Shown piece by piece: positions 18,427 through 26,478 of a stretch of DNA of 64,000 nt. Source of the stretch: an uncultured Dyadobacter sp. (GTDB lineage: Bacteria > Bacteroidota > Bacteroidia > Cytophagales > Spirosomataceae); NCBI RefSeq assembly GCF_946482605.1, contig NZ_CAMLSE010000012.1, positions 62,001-126,000 of the forward strand, in the 5' to 3' direction. The notes below the pieces were generated by a model, which worked only from the letters and a program-made list of their open reading frames with translations, searched no databases and was not told the origin of the DNA. The position numbers were made by a program, and so were the translations under genes. The stretch's first letter is position 1, and every line of letters starts with the position of its first letter.

Positions 18427-19083
18427 ATGTTAGGGGAGTTTTCAAATTTGAATACATTTGCAAAAAACACACTATATAACACGTTCATTTTGCAAAGGTA
18501 TTCACATCTCCCCGAGGAAGAGCTACTGCCATTATTGACAGAAGGCGACAGACTGGCATTCAAACAGTTATATACTTCCTACTACCGTTCCATTTTCGGG
18601 CACGCGTTAAAATTCACGAAGTCGGCCGATCTCGCGGAAGACATCGTCCAGGACGTATTTCTCAAAATATGGGAAAACAGAGCCATGTTAAGCGAAGTCC
18701 AGCATTTCAAAAGCTATCTGTTTGCCATTTGTAGGAACATGACCCTCAACCTGCTGGCGAGAGCATCCCGGGAAGCAAAGATCATGGACCAGATCATTTA
18801 TGGCGCACAGAAGTTCCATCTCGATTCCGAAACCAAGTTACAGCAGCAGGAATATGAAAAGTTGCTCCACGAAGCGATCGAACACCTGCCTCCCCAGCGC
18901 CGGTTGATTTTCCGGCTTTGTAAGATCGATGGGAAAAGTTACGAAGAGGTGGCAGCGCAACTGGGCGTCACCACGGGCACGATCAACGATCACATCGTAA
19001 AAGGAACCAGGTCGGTAAAGGAATACCTGCGTCGCTACAACATCACGCTCGTCCATTTGATTTTTCTGGCCTTGCTGAAATAA
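18427..19083 (+). CDS. ECF-type RNA polymerase sigma factor
   Basis: 218 residues. Region 2 is at about 40-105 (LAFKQLYTSYYRSIFGHALK, DLAEDIVQDVFLKIWENR, HFKSYLFAICRNMTLNLLAR) and region 4 at about 140-200 (AIEHLPPQRRLIFRLCKIDG, then SYEEVAAQLGVTTGTINDHI). This is a typical Bacteroidota FecI-like factor that activates the SusC/SusD genes after release by FecR. It starts 20 bases after the GH9 stop, suggesting cotranscription with the enzyme, and fecR follows after 59 bases. The start at 18427 leaves a long N-terminal lead-in (about 25 residues) before region 2; a later start is possible. Confidence 0.92.
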   Translation: MLGEFSNLNTFAKNTLYNTFILQRYSHLPEEELLPLLTEGDRLAFKQLYTSYYRSIFGHALKFTKSADLAEDIVQDVFLKIWENRAMLSEVQHFKSYLFAICRNMTLNLLARASREAKIMDQIIYGAQKFHLDSETKLQQQEYEKLLHEAIEHLPPQRRLIFRLCKIDGKSYEEVAAQLGVTTGTINDHIVKGTRSVKEYLRRYNITLVHLIFLALLK

Positions 19084-19142
19084 GTTTTTGTCGGAGCATA
19101 TGACGGAAGGTTTCTGCTTGTCTCACAGGAAACAACAAGCGC

Positions 19143-20126
19143 ATGAAGCAGTCCGAAGCTATTGATCTGATGCACCGGTTTATCGCCGACAGCTGTAATG
19201 AGGAGGAAGTCACCAGGGTAATCGCACTGATGGGTTCCGAAAAAAACAGGCAGCTGTATGGCCAACTGATGGACGCGGCGGTCGAAAACGGGGCAATGAA
19301 GCCGGTAGCCGTCGCGGACCAGGTGATCGAAAAAAACTACCGGACTTTGGAAGAAAGGCTTGGGATACAACACCGCAGGCGGAACTTCCCCTCTTGGAAA
19401 TGGCAGTACTTCGCCGCCGCAGCCATTGCTGGTATCCTGATTGTTGCAGCACTGGTCATTTATCGGCTCCCCTACCATTCTGCGAAGCATTACGCAACCG
19501 GATTCGGAGAGACGAAACGCATCAGCCTGCCGGATGGCTCAGTGGTGACCCTGAACGGTAATTCCGACATTACTTATCGAGCAACAGATAGGACCGGCAC
19601 GAGGTCGGTTGAACTGAGAGGAGAAGCTTTTTTTGAAATCAGGAAAACGCCCGACCATCAAAAGTTCGAAGTGATTATGCCTGGAACCGGAAGAATCCAG
19701 GTGCTTGGAACGGAATTCAATGTTCGTCACAGATCGGGTCAATCGAGGGTCGTACTGCGGTCGGGCAGCATCCGGCTTACGGTGGCCGGCGGCACGCTCC
19801 GCGAAGTATTCATGAAGCCCGGCGAACTGGTCGATATCTCGGCAAATGCAGCAATCACCAAACGCAGCAAAGTAGATCCCTCCCTGTTTGATCATTGGAC
19901 TACCCATAAACTTGTTTTTGAAAATACCCCTCTTCGCGAAATAGCGGATATGCTAAGGGATACTTACGGGCTGGATGTCGTGATCGACGATCCGAAGTTG
20001 CTCGATAAAAAACTCTCCGGCACCGCTCCCATCCATGACCCAGATACATTTCTGGAAGCCCTCTCCGGTTCGTTTGATCTCCGGATCGAACGGAAACAAA
20101 ACAAAGTCACCATTACCGCCCATTAA
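19143..20126 (+). CDS. FecR-family transmembrane anti-sigma factor
   Basis: 327 residues. The N-terminal sigma-binding helices (about 1-70, EAIDLMHRFIADSCNEEEVT) are shorter than in the FecR at 12786. A membrane helix follows at about 84-105 (YFAAAAIAGILIVAALVIY). The FecR domain (about 125-220) has ISLPDGSVVTLNGNSDITY, ELRGEAFFEIRK and VLGTEFNVRH, and the C-terminal DUF4974 domain (about 255-325) has LVFENTPLREIADMLRDTYG. It restrains the sigma factor encoded just upstream and receives the signal from the STN domain of the SusC encoded 83 bases downstream. Confidence 0.93.
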   Translation: MKQSEAIDLMHRFIADSCNEEEVTRVIALMGSEKNRQLYGQLMDAAVENGAMKPVAVADQVIEKNYRTLEERLGIQHRRRNFPSWKWQYFAAAAIAGILIVAALVIYRLPYHSAKHYATGFGETKRISLPDGSVVTLNGNSDITYRATDRTGTRSVELRGEAFFEIRKTPDHQKFEVIMPGTGRIQVLGTEFNVRHRSGQSRVVLRSGSIRLTVAGGTLREVFMKPGELVDISANAAITKRSKVDPSLFDHWTTHKLVFENTPLREIADMLRDTYGLDVVIDDPKLLDKKLSGTAPIHDPDTFLEALSGSFDLRIERKQNKVTITAH

Positions 20127-20209
20127 AGACCACTCAGCTTCCTCCACATTCCGGGTTTGATAAAAGCTTAACGGCTTACGGTATGCTATTGACCAATTTT
20201 TAAGGAGCT

Positions 20210-23200
20210 ATGAGAACAAACTTACTGATTCTGATAAGTGTTATGTGTGTCGCCCCATTCATTGGAGCCGGAGCGCTGGCCGCCCATAAACGTAACGGAT
20301 GTGTATGGTATAGATCAGGGCCAAAGACATTGCGGCTGGCCCTGACCGAACTGGAAAAGCGCTTTAACGTGTCGATCATGTACAATAGCGATCTCGTCGA
20401 TAATAAACTGGTCAGCGTCCGCAATTATGAATCCGGGTCCATTGAGGAATCGCTTACGAAGTTGCTTCGGGAACATGGCCTGCATTTCAAAAAGGCTGCC
20501 AATGGATTTTACTATATCTCCGCCAAAAAGGATCATAGCTATTCCAGCCCGACCGCCCGCCCGGCGTCCGGCCAGCTCCCGGAGACAACCGGCGAAATTC
20601 CGGAGACCGCTCCGTCCGTGCAAAAGCTGCTGTCAGGAAAAGTTACCGACGCCACCACCGGCGAACCTTTGCCAGGGGTAAATGTCCTGCTCAAAGGCAC
20701 CACGCAGGGAACCGTGACGGATGCGGCGGGTACATTCAGTCTATCCACCGACGCCGCGGAGCCTGTCATTGTGTTTTCATATGTCGGATATATATCAAAA
20801 GAGGTTAACATCAACAACGAGACAAACCTGCTTGTCTCGCTGCAACAAGATATTAGGATACTGACGGAGGCAGTGGTCGTAGGCTATGGAACGCAGGAAC
20901 GAAAAGACGTTACGGGCGCGATCTCCGTCATCAAATCTTCGGAGATCGAGAAAATGCCGGTAACGGGCTTGGATCAGGCATTGCAAGGCCAGGCTTCCGG
21001 CGTGTTCGTATCGTCCAACTCGGGCGCCCCGGGATCGGACGTAACCGTGAGAATACGCGGAACCGGCACGATCGGGAACAACAATCCGTTGTATGTGATC
21101 GATGGCACACCCACGGGACCCGAAGCCCTCAACCTGTTCAATCCACGGGATATCGAATCCATCGTAGTATTGAAAGACGCCGCCGCGGCGAGTATTTACG
21201 GCTCCCGGGCAGCGAATGGTGTCATACTAGTAACTACTAAAAAGGGCAAAAACGGCGATACCCAAATTGCATTCGACGCTTACTACGGTCTCCAAAGCGC
21301 CTGGCGGTTGCCCCGGTTGCTGGATGTTACAGGCTATGCATCCATTGTCAATGAAGCCTATGTGAATGCCGGGAAGCCAGCGGCATTCGGGCGCCCCGAC
21401 ACATTGGGCGCAAATCACTACTGGCTGAGAGAACTGTTTCACACAGCCCCTGTCCGGAATTACAACCTGTCTGTTTCTGGGGGTACCGCGAAGTCGCAAT
21501 ATGCATTATCCGCGTCTTATCTGGGCCAGCAAGGGATTTTACCGAACAGCGACTTCAACAGGCTTTCATTCCGATTGAATACATCGCACACGGTCAAAGC
21601 CAAATGGGCGGTTGGCCAAAACCTGACCGTCAGCCACTCGACCGGCAACCAGATCCGAACCAACGAGCTGGGAGGCATCCTGGCGAACGCGGTTTACAAA
21701 CGACCTTTCGACGCAGTATATGACGACGATGGGAAATATGCGGAGTCGGCCATGGACCCGAATCCCATTGCGCAGGCCCACCGCACCGAAAATCGACGGG
21801 GGCGGCTCCGGCTCTTCGGCAACCTGTTTGCGGAATATGAGGTTACCAATACCCTGAAATTCAGGAGCAATTTCGGGCTGGATATAAATTATTCCAAGAA
21901 CCGGAATTACATCCCCGCATTTGGCGCGACACCGAATTCCCTGGTCGAATATGCCGATATTTCTTATGCTCCGCTTTGGCAAAATTCGGTTTCCTACCAC
22001 AAAAAAATCAACGACCGACACGATTTTTCGGCTGTGATGAGCATCGATGCACAAAAAGGGCGGTATGAATTTACGGCAGTCAAGGCAGACAATTTCATTT
22101 CCGACGATCCGAACAACCGCTACGTTTCCGCTGCTCAAAATATCGATGCGGGACGTGTGGACGGCAATGCGACCGAATGGGCGCTATTGTCGCTCGTGGG
22201 CCGGCTGAACTACTCATTTCATGACCGCTACCTGTTCAGCGTAAGCTTCCGGCGCGATGGCACGTCGCGGTTTGCAAATGGCCACCGCTGGGGCAGCTTC
22301 CCTTCCTTTTCGGCAGCCTGGCGCGTTTCCGACGAACCGCTTTTACGGGATCAGACAGTCCTGTCGGATTTCAAGATCCGCGCAAGTTGGGGACAACTCG
22401 GCAATCAGGAGGTTGGCGACAATTATGCCACTTACAATACCGTCGCGACAGGATTACAGTATGCATTCGGGCCCGGTTCGCAAACTTACTACGATGGCCT
22501 GGGCATTCCCACGAACGGGAGAGCCGGGGCGAAACTTGCCTCCGATGAGCTCGTCTGGGAAGCCAGTACACATGCCGATGTTGGAGTCGATCTGGCATTT
22601 TTTAACAACAAACTACAAATTACCGCCGACTACTTTTCAAGAAAAACCACTGATATGCTGCTGGATCAGCCGGTCTCTTCCCTGTCAGGTGCTTCGACGA
22701 TCAGCGTCAATGCAGGGTCCATCCTGAACCGCGGCCTGGAAATGAGCCTGAACCTGAACAAAAGTTCGGGCGATCTACGGTATAGCGCAGGCTTCAACTT
22801 TACGGTACTTGAAAACAAGGTCCTGGCCCTCAACCCCGGCATCAGCTACATACTCGGGCCCGTGAGCGGCACGCAGGGAGCCCTGCTCACGCGTACTTCC
22901 GTAGGCGATGAAGTCGGGGCATTCTACGGATACGTGACCGACGGCGTTTTCCAGAACATGGAGGAAGTGAACAATCACGCCAGGCAGGAAATCGGAACCG
23001 CGCCGGGGGACATCCGTTTTAAAGACCTTAACAATGACCATATCATCAATGCCGCGGACCAGATGAAAATTGGCAGCCCGATACCCGACTGGTTGTATGG
23101 CGTAAACGGAAACATCAGCTACAAAGGATTTGAAGTCTCACTGCTAATTCAGGGCGTACAGGGAAATGACATTTACAACCAGTTGGCCATGCGGGCACAA

Positions 23201-23602
23201 AGCGGGACCAATCTGTTCAATAAATTCAGTGACATCGAAAACAGGTGGACGGGCGAAGGAACAAGCCATACGGAGCCGCGCGTTCACCTTTCCGATCCTA
23301 ACAACAATGCCCGGGTATCGAATCGGTGGATCGGGGATGGCTCTTACATCCGGCTGAAAAACGTGCAGATCGGTTACGCATTGCCCACGACGGTGGTTCA
23401 AAAACTGGGATTATCGCGCTTCCGGATCTACGCTACCGGGCAGAATCTACTCACGCTGACGAGGTACTCCGGCTTCGACCCGGAAATGGGGCCTTCTACC
23501 GAATTTGTGGACGGCCGCGGGGCCGATCTGGAAATTGGCGCCGACAAAGGAAGATATCCCCAGTCGCGGATATTCACATTGGGACTCTCCCTGGTTTTTT
23601 AA
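20210..23602 (+). CDS. SusC-type TonB-dependent transducer with STN domain
   Basis: 1130 residues with a signal peptide, an STN domain (about 42-107: LRLALTELEKRFNVSIMYN, then ANGFYYISA), a carboxypeptidase-regulatory-like domain (about 142-225), the TonB-box-like EAVVVGYGTQERKD, a plug (RIRGTGTIGNNNPLYVIDGT, AAASIYGSRAANGVILVTT) and a complete barrel ending in FTLGLSLVF. It imports a nutrient, presumably a glucan fragment given the GH9 enzyme upstream, and signals through FecR (19143-20126). An AAGGAG at 20202-20207 lies just 2 bases before the ATG, one of the few Shine-Dalgarno-like sites in the window, though the spacing is short. Confidence 0.95.
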   Translation: MRTNLLILISVMCVAPFIGAGALAAHKRNGCVWYRSGPKTLRLALTELEKRFNVSIMYNSDLVDNKLVSVRNYESGSIEESLTKLLREHGLHFKKAANGFYYISAKKDHSYSSPTARPASGQLPETTGEIPETAPSVQKLLSGKVTDATTGEPLPGVNVLLKGTTQGTVTDAAGTFSLSTDAAEPVIVFSYVGYISKEVNINNETNLLVSLQQDIRILTEAVVVGYGTQERKDVTGAISVIKSSEIEKMPVTGLDQALQGQASGVFVSSNSGAPGSDVTVRIRGTGTIGNNNPLYVIDGTPTGPEALNLFNPRDIESIVVLKDAAAASIYGSRAANGVILVTTKKGKNGDTQIAFDAYYGLQSAWRLPRLLDVTGYASIVNEAYVNAGKPAAFGRPDTLGANHYWLRELFHTAPVRNYNLSVSGGTAKSQYALSASYLGQQGILPNSDFNRLSFRLNTSHTVKAKWAVGQNLTVSHSTGNQIRTNELGGILANAVYKRPFDAVYDDDGKYAESAMDPNPIAQAHRTENRRGRLRLFGNLFAEYEVTNTLKFRSNFGLDINYSKNRNYIPAFGATPNSLVEYADISYAPLWQNSVSYHKKINDRHDFSAVMSIDAQKGRYEFTAVKADNFISDDPNNRYVSAAQNIDAGRVDGNATEWALLSLVGRLNYSFHDRYLFSVSFRRDGTSRFANGHRWGSFPSFSAAWRVSDEPLLRDQTVLSDFKIRASWGQLGNQEVGDNYATYNTVATGLQYAFGPGSQTYYDGLGIPTNGRAGAKLASDELVWEASTHADVGVDLAFFNNKLQITADYFSRKTTDMLLDQPVSSLSGASTISVNAGSILNRGLEMSLNLNKSSGDLRYSAGFNFTVLENKVLALNPGISYILGPVSGTQGALLTRTSVGDEVGAFYGYVTDGVFQNMEEVNNHARQEIGTAPGDIRFKDLNNDHIINAADQMKIGSPIPDWLYGVNGNISYKGFEVSLLIQGVQGNDIYNQLAMRAQSGTNLFNKFSDIENRWTGEGTSHTEPRVHLSDPNNNARVSNRWIGDGSYIRLKNVQIGYALPTTVVQKLGLSRFRIYATGQNLLTLTRYSGFDPEMGPSTEFVDGRGADLEIGADKGRYPQSRIFTLGLSLVF

Positions 23603-23629
23603 AATAACCACACACACATTCAGATCGTT

Positions 23630-25114
23630 ATGAAAGTTTTACAAAAAATATGTGTTCTCATCTGCCCGATGCTCTTGCATTCAGGCTGCAACGATTTTTT
23701 GGAAAGGCAACCGCTGGGCGAAACCGTCCTGGGAAATATCACAACTGAAGAACAGGCTGTCCTTTTCGTCAACGCTGCTTATGAGCCATTGCTGTGGGGC
23801 CGCGGGGATCCGATGCAGGGCCATTATTTCAATGATATGTGGATACTGGGCGACGCCATGTCCGATGATACAGAAACGCCGGTCGACCCAAACAATATTA
23901 ACGAACGCGCATTACAGGACTTCAATGTTTTTCCCGATAATCCGAATCTCCGTGACTGGTTTGGAAGCGCCTATGTCGGCATTGCCAGGTGCAATGTCGT
24001 TATCCGGGGCGTCGGGGCCATTCCCGAAAAGACTTTCAAAACCACCGGGCTCAGGCAGCGGTGCCTCGGTGAAGCCTATTTTCTGCGCGGGTTGTATTAT
24101 TTCGACCTCGTGAAGGTCTTTGGCGGCGTGCCGTTAATTGATACGCCTATCACGACCATTGACGAAACGAAAGTAGCCCGGGCAACCGTCGGGGAGACAT
24201 GGGCTTTTATTGAAAGCGACTTACAGCAGGCCCGAAAGCTTCTCCCGTCCGTGACCGCATACAGGAACACGTCCCATTTGGGTCGCGCGAGTAAGGGAGC
24301 GGCAGCGGCACTGCTTGCAAAGGCGCTGCTCTACCAGCAGAAGTGGGAAGCGGCGGCGCAGGCTGCCGAAGCGGTGATCTCGTCCGGGGACTATGCCCTG
24401 ACCGCGGATTATCTGGGCCAGTTTAATAACCAGAACGACCAGAACACCATTGAATCCATCTTTGAAATCCAGGCATTTAAAACCAATGGCTGGGGCGGCG
24501 GTACGGAGATCAGTCTGGATTTTGGCAGGTGGGGGTTCAATAATCCGACCAAAGAACTGGTCAATGCCTATGAAAAAGGTGACCCACGCCTGCGCTACAC
24601 CGTATTCAGCCCTGGCGACGATCGGTTCGGGCAAAACTACGATCCCCAGAAAGGACCAAACACGGCGACCGGCTATCTCGCGCGCAAGTATGTGTTCGAC
24701 CCTGCCACCATGGGCGAGGCCGTAAACGGGTGGACCAACGGGGAAGGCATCAATTACATCGTGTTGCGCTACGCCGAAATGCTGCTGATTCACGCCGAAG
24801 CGCTGATAGAAGCAAATGTGCGGTTGGCAGATGCATTGAACGATATCAATGCTGTGCGGTCACGTAAGGGAGTCGGGATGCCACCTGTGCCGCCGGGCGA
24901 CCAGGAGGTACTGCGCCAGCGGCTCCGGCAAGAACGGCGGGTAGAGCTGGCGCTGGAAGGTCAGCGTTACTTCGATCTCATCCGCTGGGGCGTGAACTAC
25001 GCAACGCCTGCACTCCAGGCACAAGGCAAGGCTAATTTTCAGTACGACAAACACAGATTGTTCCCGATCCCGCAGATCGAAATGGACCTTAACCCCTTGC
25101 TTATTCAAAATTGA
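23630..25114 (+). CDS. SusD/RagB-family outer-membrane lipoprotein
   Basis: 494 residues, the usual SusD length. The lipobox ends at Cys20 (MLLHSGC), followed by the canonical NDFLERQPLGETV start. TPR helices include LRQRCLGEAYFLRGLYYFDL followed by VKVFGGVPLI, and the C-terminal RagB/SusD signature is RRVELALEGQRYFDLIRWG, ending LFPIPQIEMDLNPLLIQN. It starts 27 bases after the SusC stop and is its partner. No further enzyme or surface-binding gene follows before a 375-base gap, so this locus appears to be GH9, sigma, FecR, SusC and SusD only. Confidence 0.95.
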   Translation: MKVLQKICVLICPMLLHSGCNDFLERQPLGETVLGNITTEEQAVLFVNAAYEPLLWGRGDPMQGHYFNDMWILGDAMSDDTETPVDPNNINERALQDFNVFPDNPNLRDWFGSAYVGIARCNVVIRGVGAIPEKTFKTTGLRQRCLGEAYFLRGLYYFDLVKVFGGVPLIDTPITTIDETKVARATVGETWAFIESDLQQARKLLPSVTAYRNTSHLGRASKGAAAALLAKALLYQQKWEAAAQAAEAVISSGDYALTADYLGQFNNQNDQNTIESIFEIQAFKTNGWGGGTEISLDFGRWGFNNPTKELVNAYEKGDPRLRYTVFSPGDDRFGQNYDPQKGPNTATGYLARKYVFDPATMGEAVNGWTNGEGINYIVLRYAEMLLIHAEALIEANVRLADALNDINAVRSRKGVGMPPVPPGDQEVLRQRLRQERRVELALEGQRYFDLIRWGVNYATPALQAQGKANFQYDKHRLFPIPQIEMDLNPLLIQN

Positions 25115-25489
25115 TCAAGAAGCCATCGCAAACGGAACATGGCTTAATGCGCACAACTAAAAAAATACGCTCAACAAAAGCCTTGTTATAAAACGATGCA
25201 TTCTATCACCGGTTGCATGTTGGAACGTAAGATTAAAGTTTATATCTGGAAACCGAAAAGAGACATTACGATCTTCGAGCTCGCCAAATGCATCCGCTTT
25301 GTTACCAAACCCATTTGCAAGGATCCCTCACTGATCGCACCGGATTGTATGCGGCATTTCGAAATGATATTGATATAAAAATCAAAAAAAGTGTCACATC
25401 CGGCATATGCAACTCAGACTCGGCTTGTCTTCAATATATCCATCCGGTTGTTCGCCGATACACATTTCATAATTAAAACATTAATTCAA
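25115..25489. other. 375-base intergenic region after the second Sus locus
   Basis: It separates the susD stop from the lipoprotein start at 25490. I see no good terminator hairpin. It contains one short open frame (25196-25378), reported separately with low confidence. The final 100 bases are AT-rich and probably carry the promoter for the lipoprotein/receptor cassette downstream. Confidence 0.4.
25196..25378 (+). CDS. Possible small protein of unknown function
   Basis: A 60-codon frame, or 53 codons from the second ATG at 25217, which gives a mixed-charge protein beginning MLERKIKVYIWKPKRD and continuing ITIFELAKCIRFVTK. The composition (amphipathic, no low-complexity run, three Cys) looks more like a real protein than a chance frame, and nothing overlaps it. 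I do not recognise the family and there is no clear ribosome-binding site, so it may be spurious. Confidence 0.3.
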   Translation: MHSITGCMLERKIKVYIWKPKRDITIFELAKCIRFVTKPICKDPSLIAPDCMRHFEMILI

Positions 25490-25909
25490 ATGAAAACGAA
25501 ATATTTGGCTGCGCTATTAATTAGCGTTGCGGGTACCATGTCGCTGTTTAGCGCGTGTAAGGAAAAAGAAAGAGTATACGAAGATTCACCATTGATAACT
25601 GTCCATTCACCAACCAGGAAACAGATCATTGAAGATACCGACAGCGTTAGGATTCAGGCCGTAATCGAAAATAAAAACGCCTCGTTAAAAAACGTTTCCG
25701 TCTGGCTAATGGACAACAACAAACAATACATATACAATCAACAGTGGCCTTGCGACTGCAAGGATGAAAAGATAGTCGTAATCAGTACGAGCTTTTTACA
25801 CGACATAGCGAAGACGTCGGATCTCATCATTAATATTCACGCGGAATTCAATAATGGAGAAACCGTCCGTGAAGAAGCTCCATTTAGGCTGATTGATACA
25901 CCGAAATAA
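25490..25909 (+). CDS. Small lipoprotein, first of a tandem paralogous pair
   Basis: 139 residues from ATG 25490, chosen because MKTKYLAALLISVAGTMSLF leads into a lipobox ending SAC (Cys23); the frame is open further upstream but without signal character. The mature part reads as one beta-sandwich-like domain: LITVHSPTRKQIIEDTDSVR, then NVSVWLMDNNKQYIYNQ, a Cys-Asp-Cys motif (PCDCKDE), and INIHAEFNNGETVREEAPF. The layout recalls DUF4625-type Bacteroidota lipoproteins, but that assignment is tentative. The next gene encodes a clear paralogue. Both precede a TonB-dependent receptor and a DUF4249 protein, so a role in substrate capture or receptor assembly is inferred. Confidence 0.75.
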   Translation: MKTKYLAALLISVAGTMSLFSACKEKERVYEDSPLITVHSPTRKQIIEDTDSVRIQAVIENKNASLKNVSVWLMDNNKQYIYNQQWPCDCKDEKIVVISTSFLHDIAKTSDLIINIHAEFNNGETVREEAPFRLIDTPK

Positions 25910-26011
25910 CTTTTGATTAGCCCTAAATAACTTTCTGACGCCTTCAAAAGTATATAAGAATTATTGGAAGCGTCAGCCAATCAAAGTCAGTTCACTAAAA
26001 ACCATCTAAAA

Positions 26012-26410
26012 ATGAAAGCGAAACATTTGATTTCCATTTGTGTCGGCATTACTGCGGCATTCATTTCCTGTAAGGAAAAAACAGTCCAAATAGATTCAGA
26101 ATTTATTACGGTCTCCTCCCCGACACCGCGACAGGTAATCAATGACAGCGACAGTGTGGACATTGATTTTGTAATTAAACCGCAGGATGCATCGGTTACC
26201 AAGTTTTTAATTACTGTTACCAACAAACATGGTAAGACGATATTCAGCAGTCAGCAAGGGTGTGATTGCAAATCCCAGAGCGAAGTAACCGTGCACAAGG
26301 CATTTCTCTATGATGTAGAAAAAACAATGGACGTCTCGGTACTGATCACCGCGGTGCTCGACAATGGGAAGGAGCTCAGAGAAAAAATTCCGATCGTCTT
26401 GCATGAGTGA
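26012..26410 (+). CDS. Small lipoprotein, second of a tandem paralogous pair
   Basis: 132 residues from ATG 26012; the signal MKAKHLISICVGITAAF ends in the lipobox ISC (Cys20). It matches its upstream neighbour along its length: FITVSSPTPRQVINDSDSVD, then FLITVTNKHGKTIFSSQ, the shared Cys-Asp-Cys motif (GCDCKSQ), a FLYDVEKTMDVSVLI segment parallel to FLHDIAKTSDLIINI, and VLDNGKELREKIP. The two genes clearly arose by duplication and have diverged strongly. A 102-base gap separates them, and the receptor gene starts 68 bases downstream. The function is unknown; a periplasmic or surface partner of the receptor is a guess from context. Confidence 0.75.
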   Translation: MKAKHLISICVGITAAFISCKEKTVQIDSEFITVSSPTPRQVINDSDSVDIDFVIKPQDASVTKFLITVTNKHGKTIFSSQQGCDCKSQSEVTVHKAFLYDVEKTMDVSVLITAVLDNGKELREKIPIVLHE

Positions 26411-26478
26411 GCCGCACGCCTCAGATCGGAGACTTTAATTAGCCAACACACATCTATTCACAAAGATCACTTCATCTC

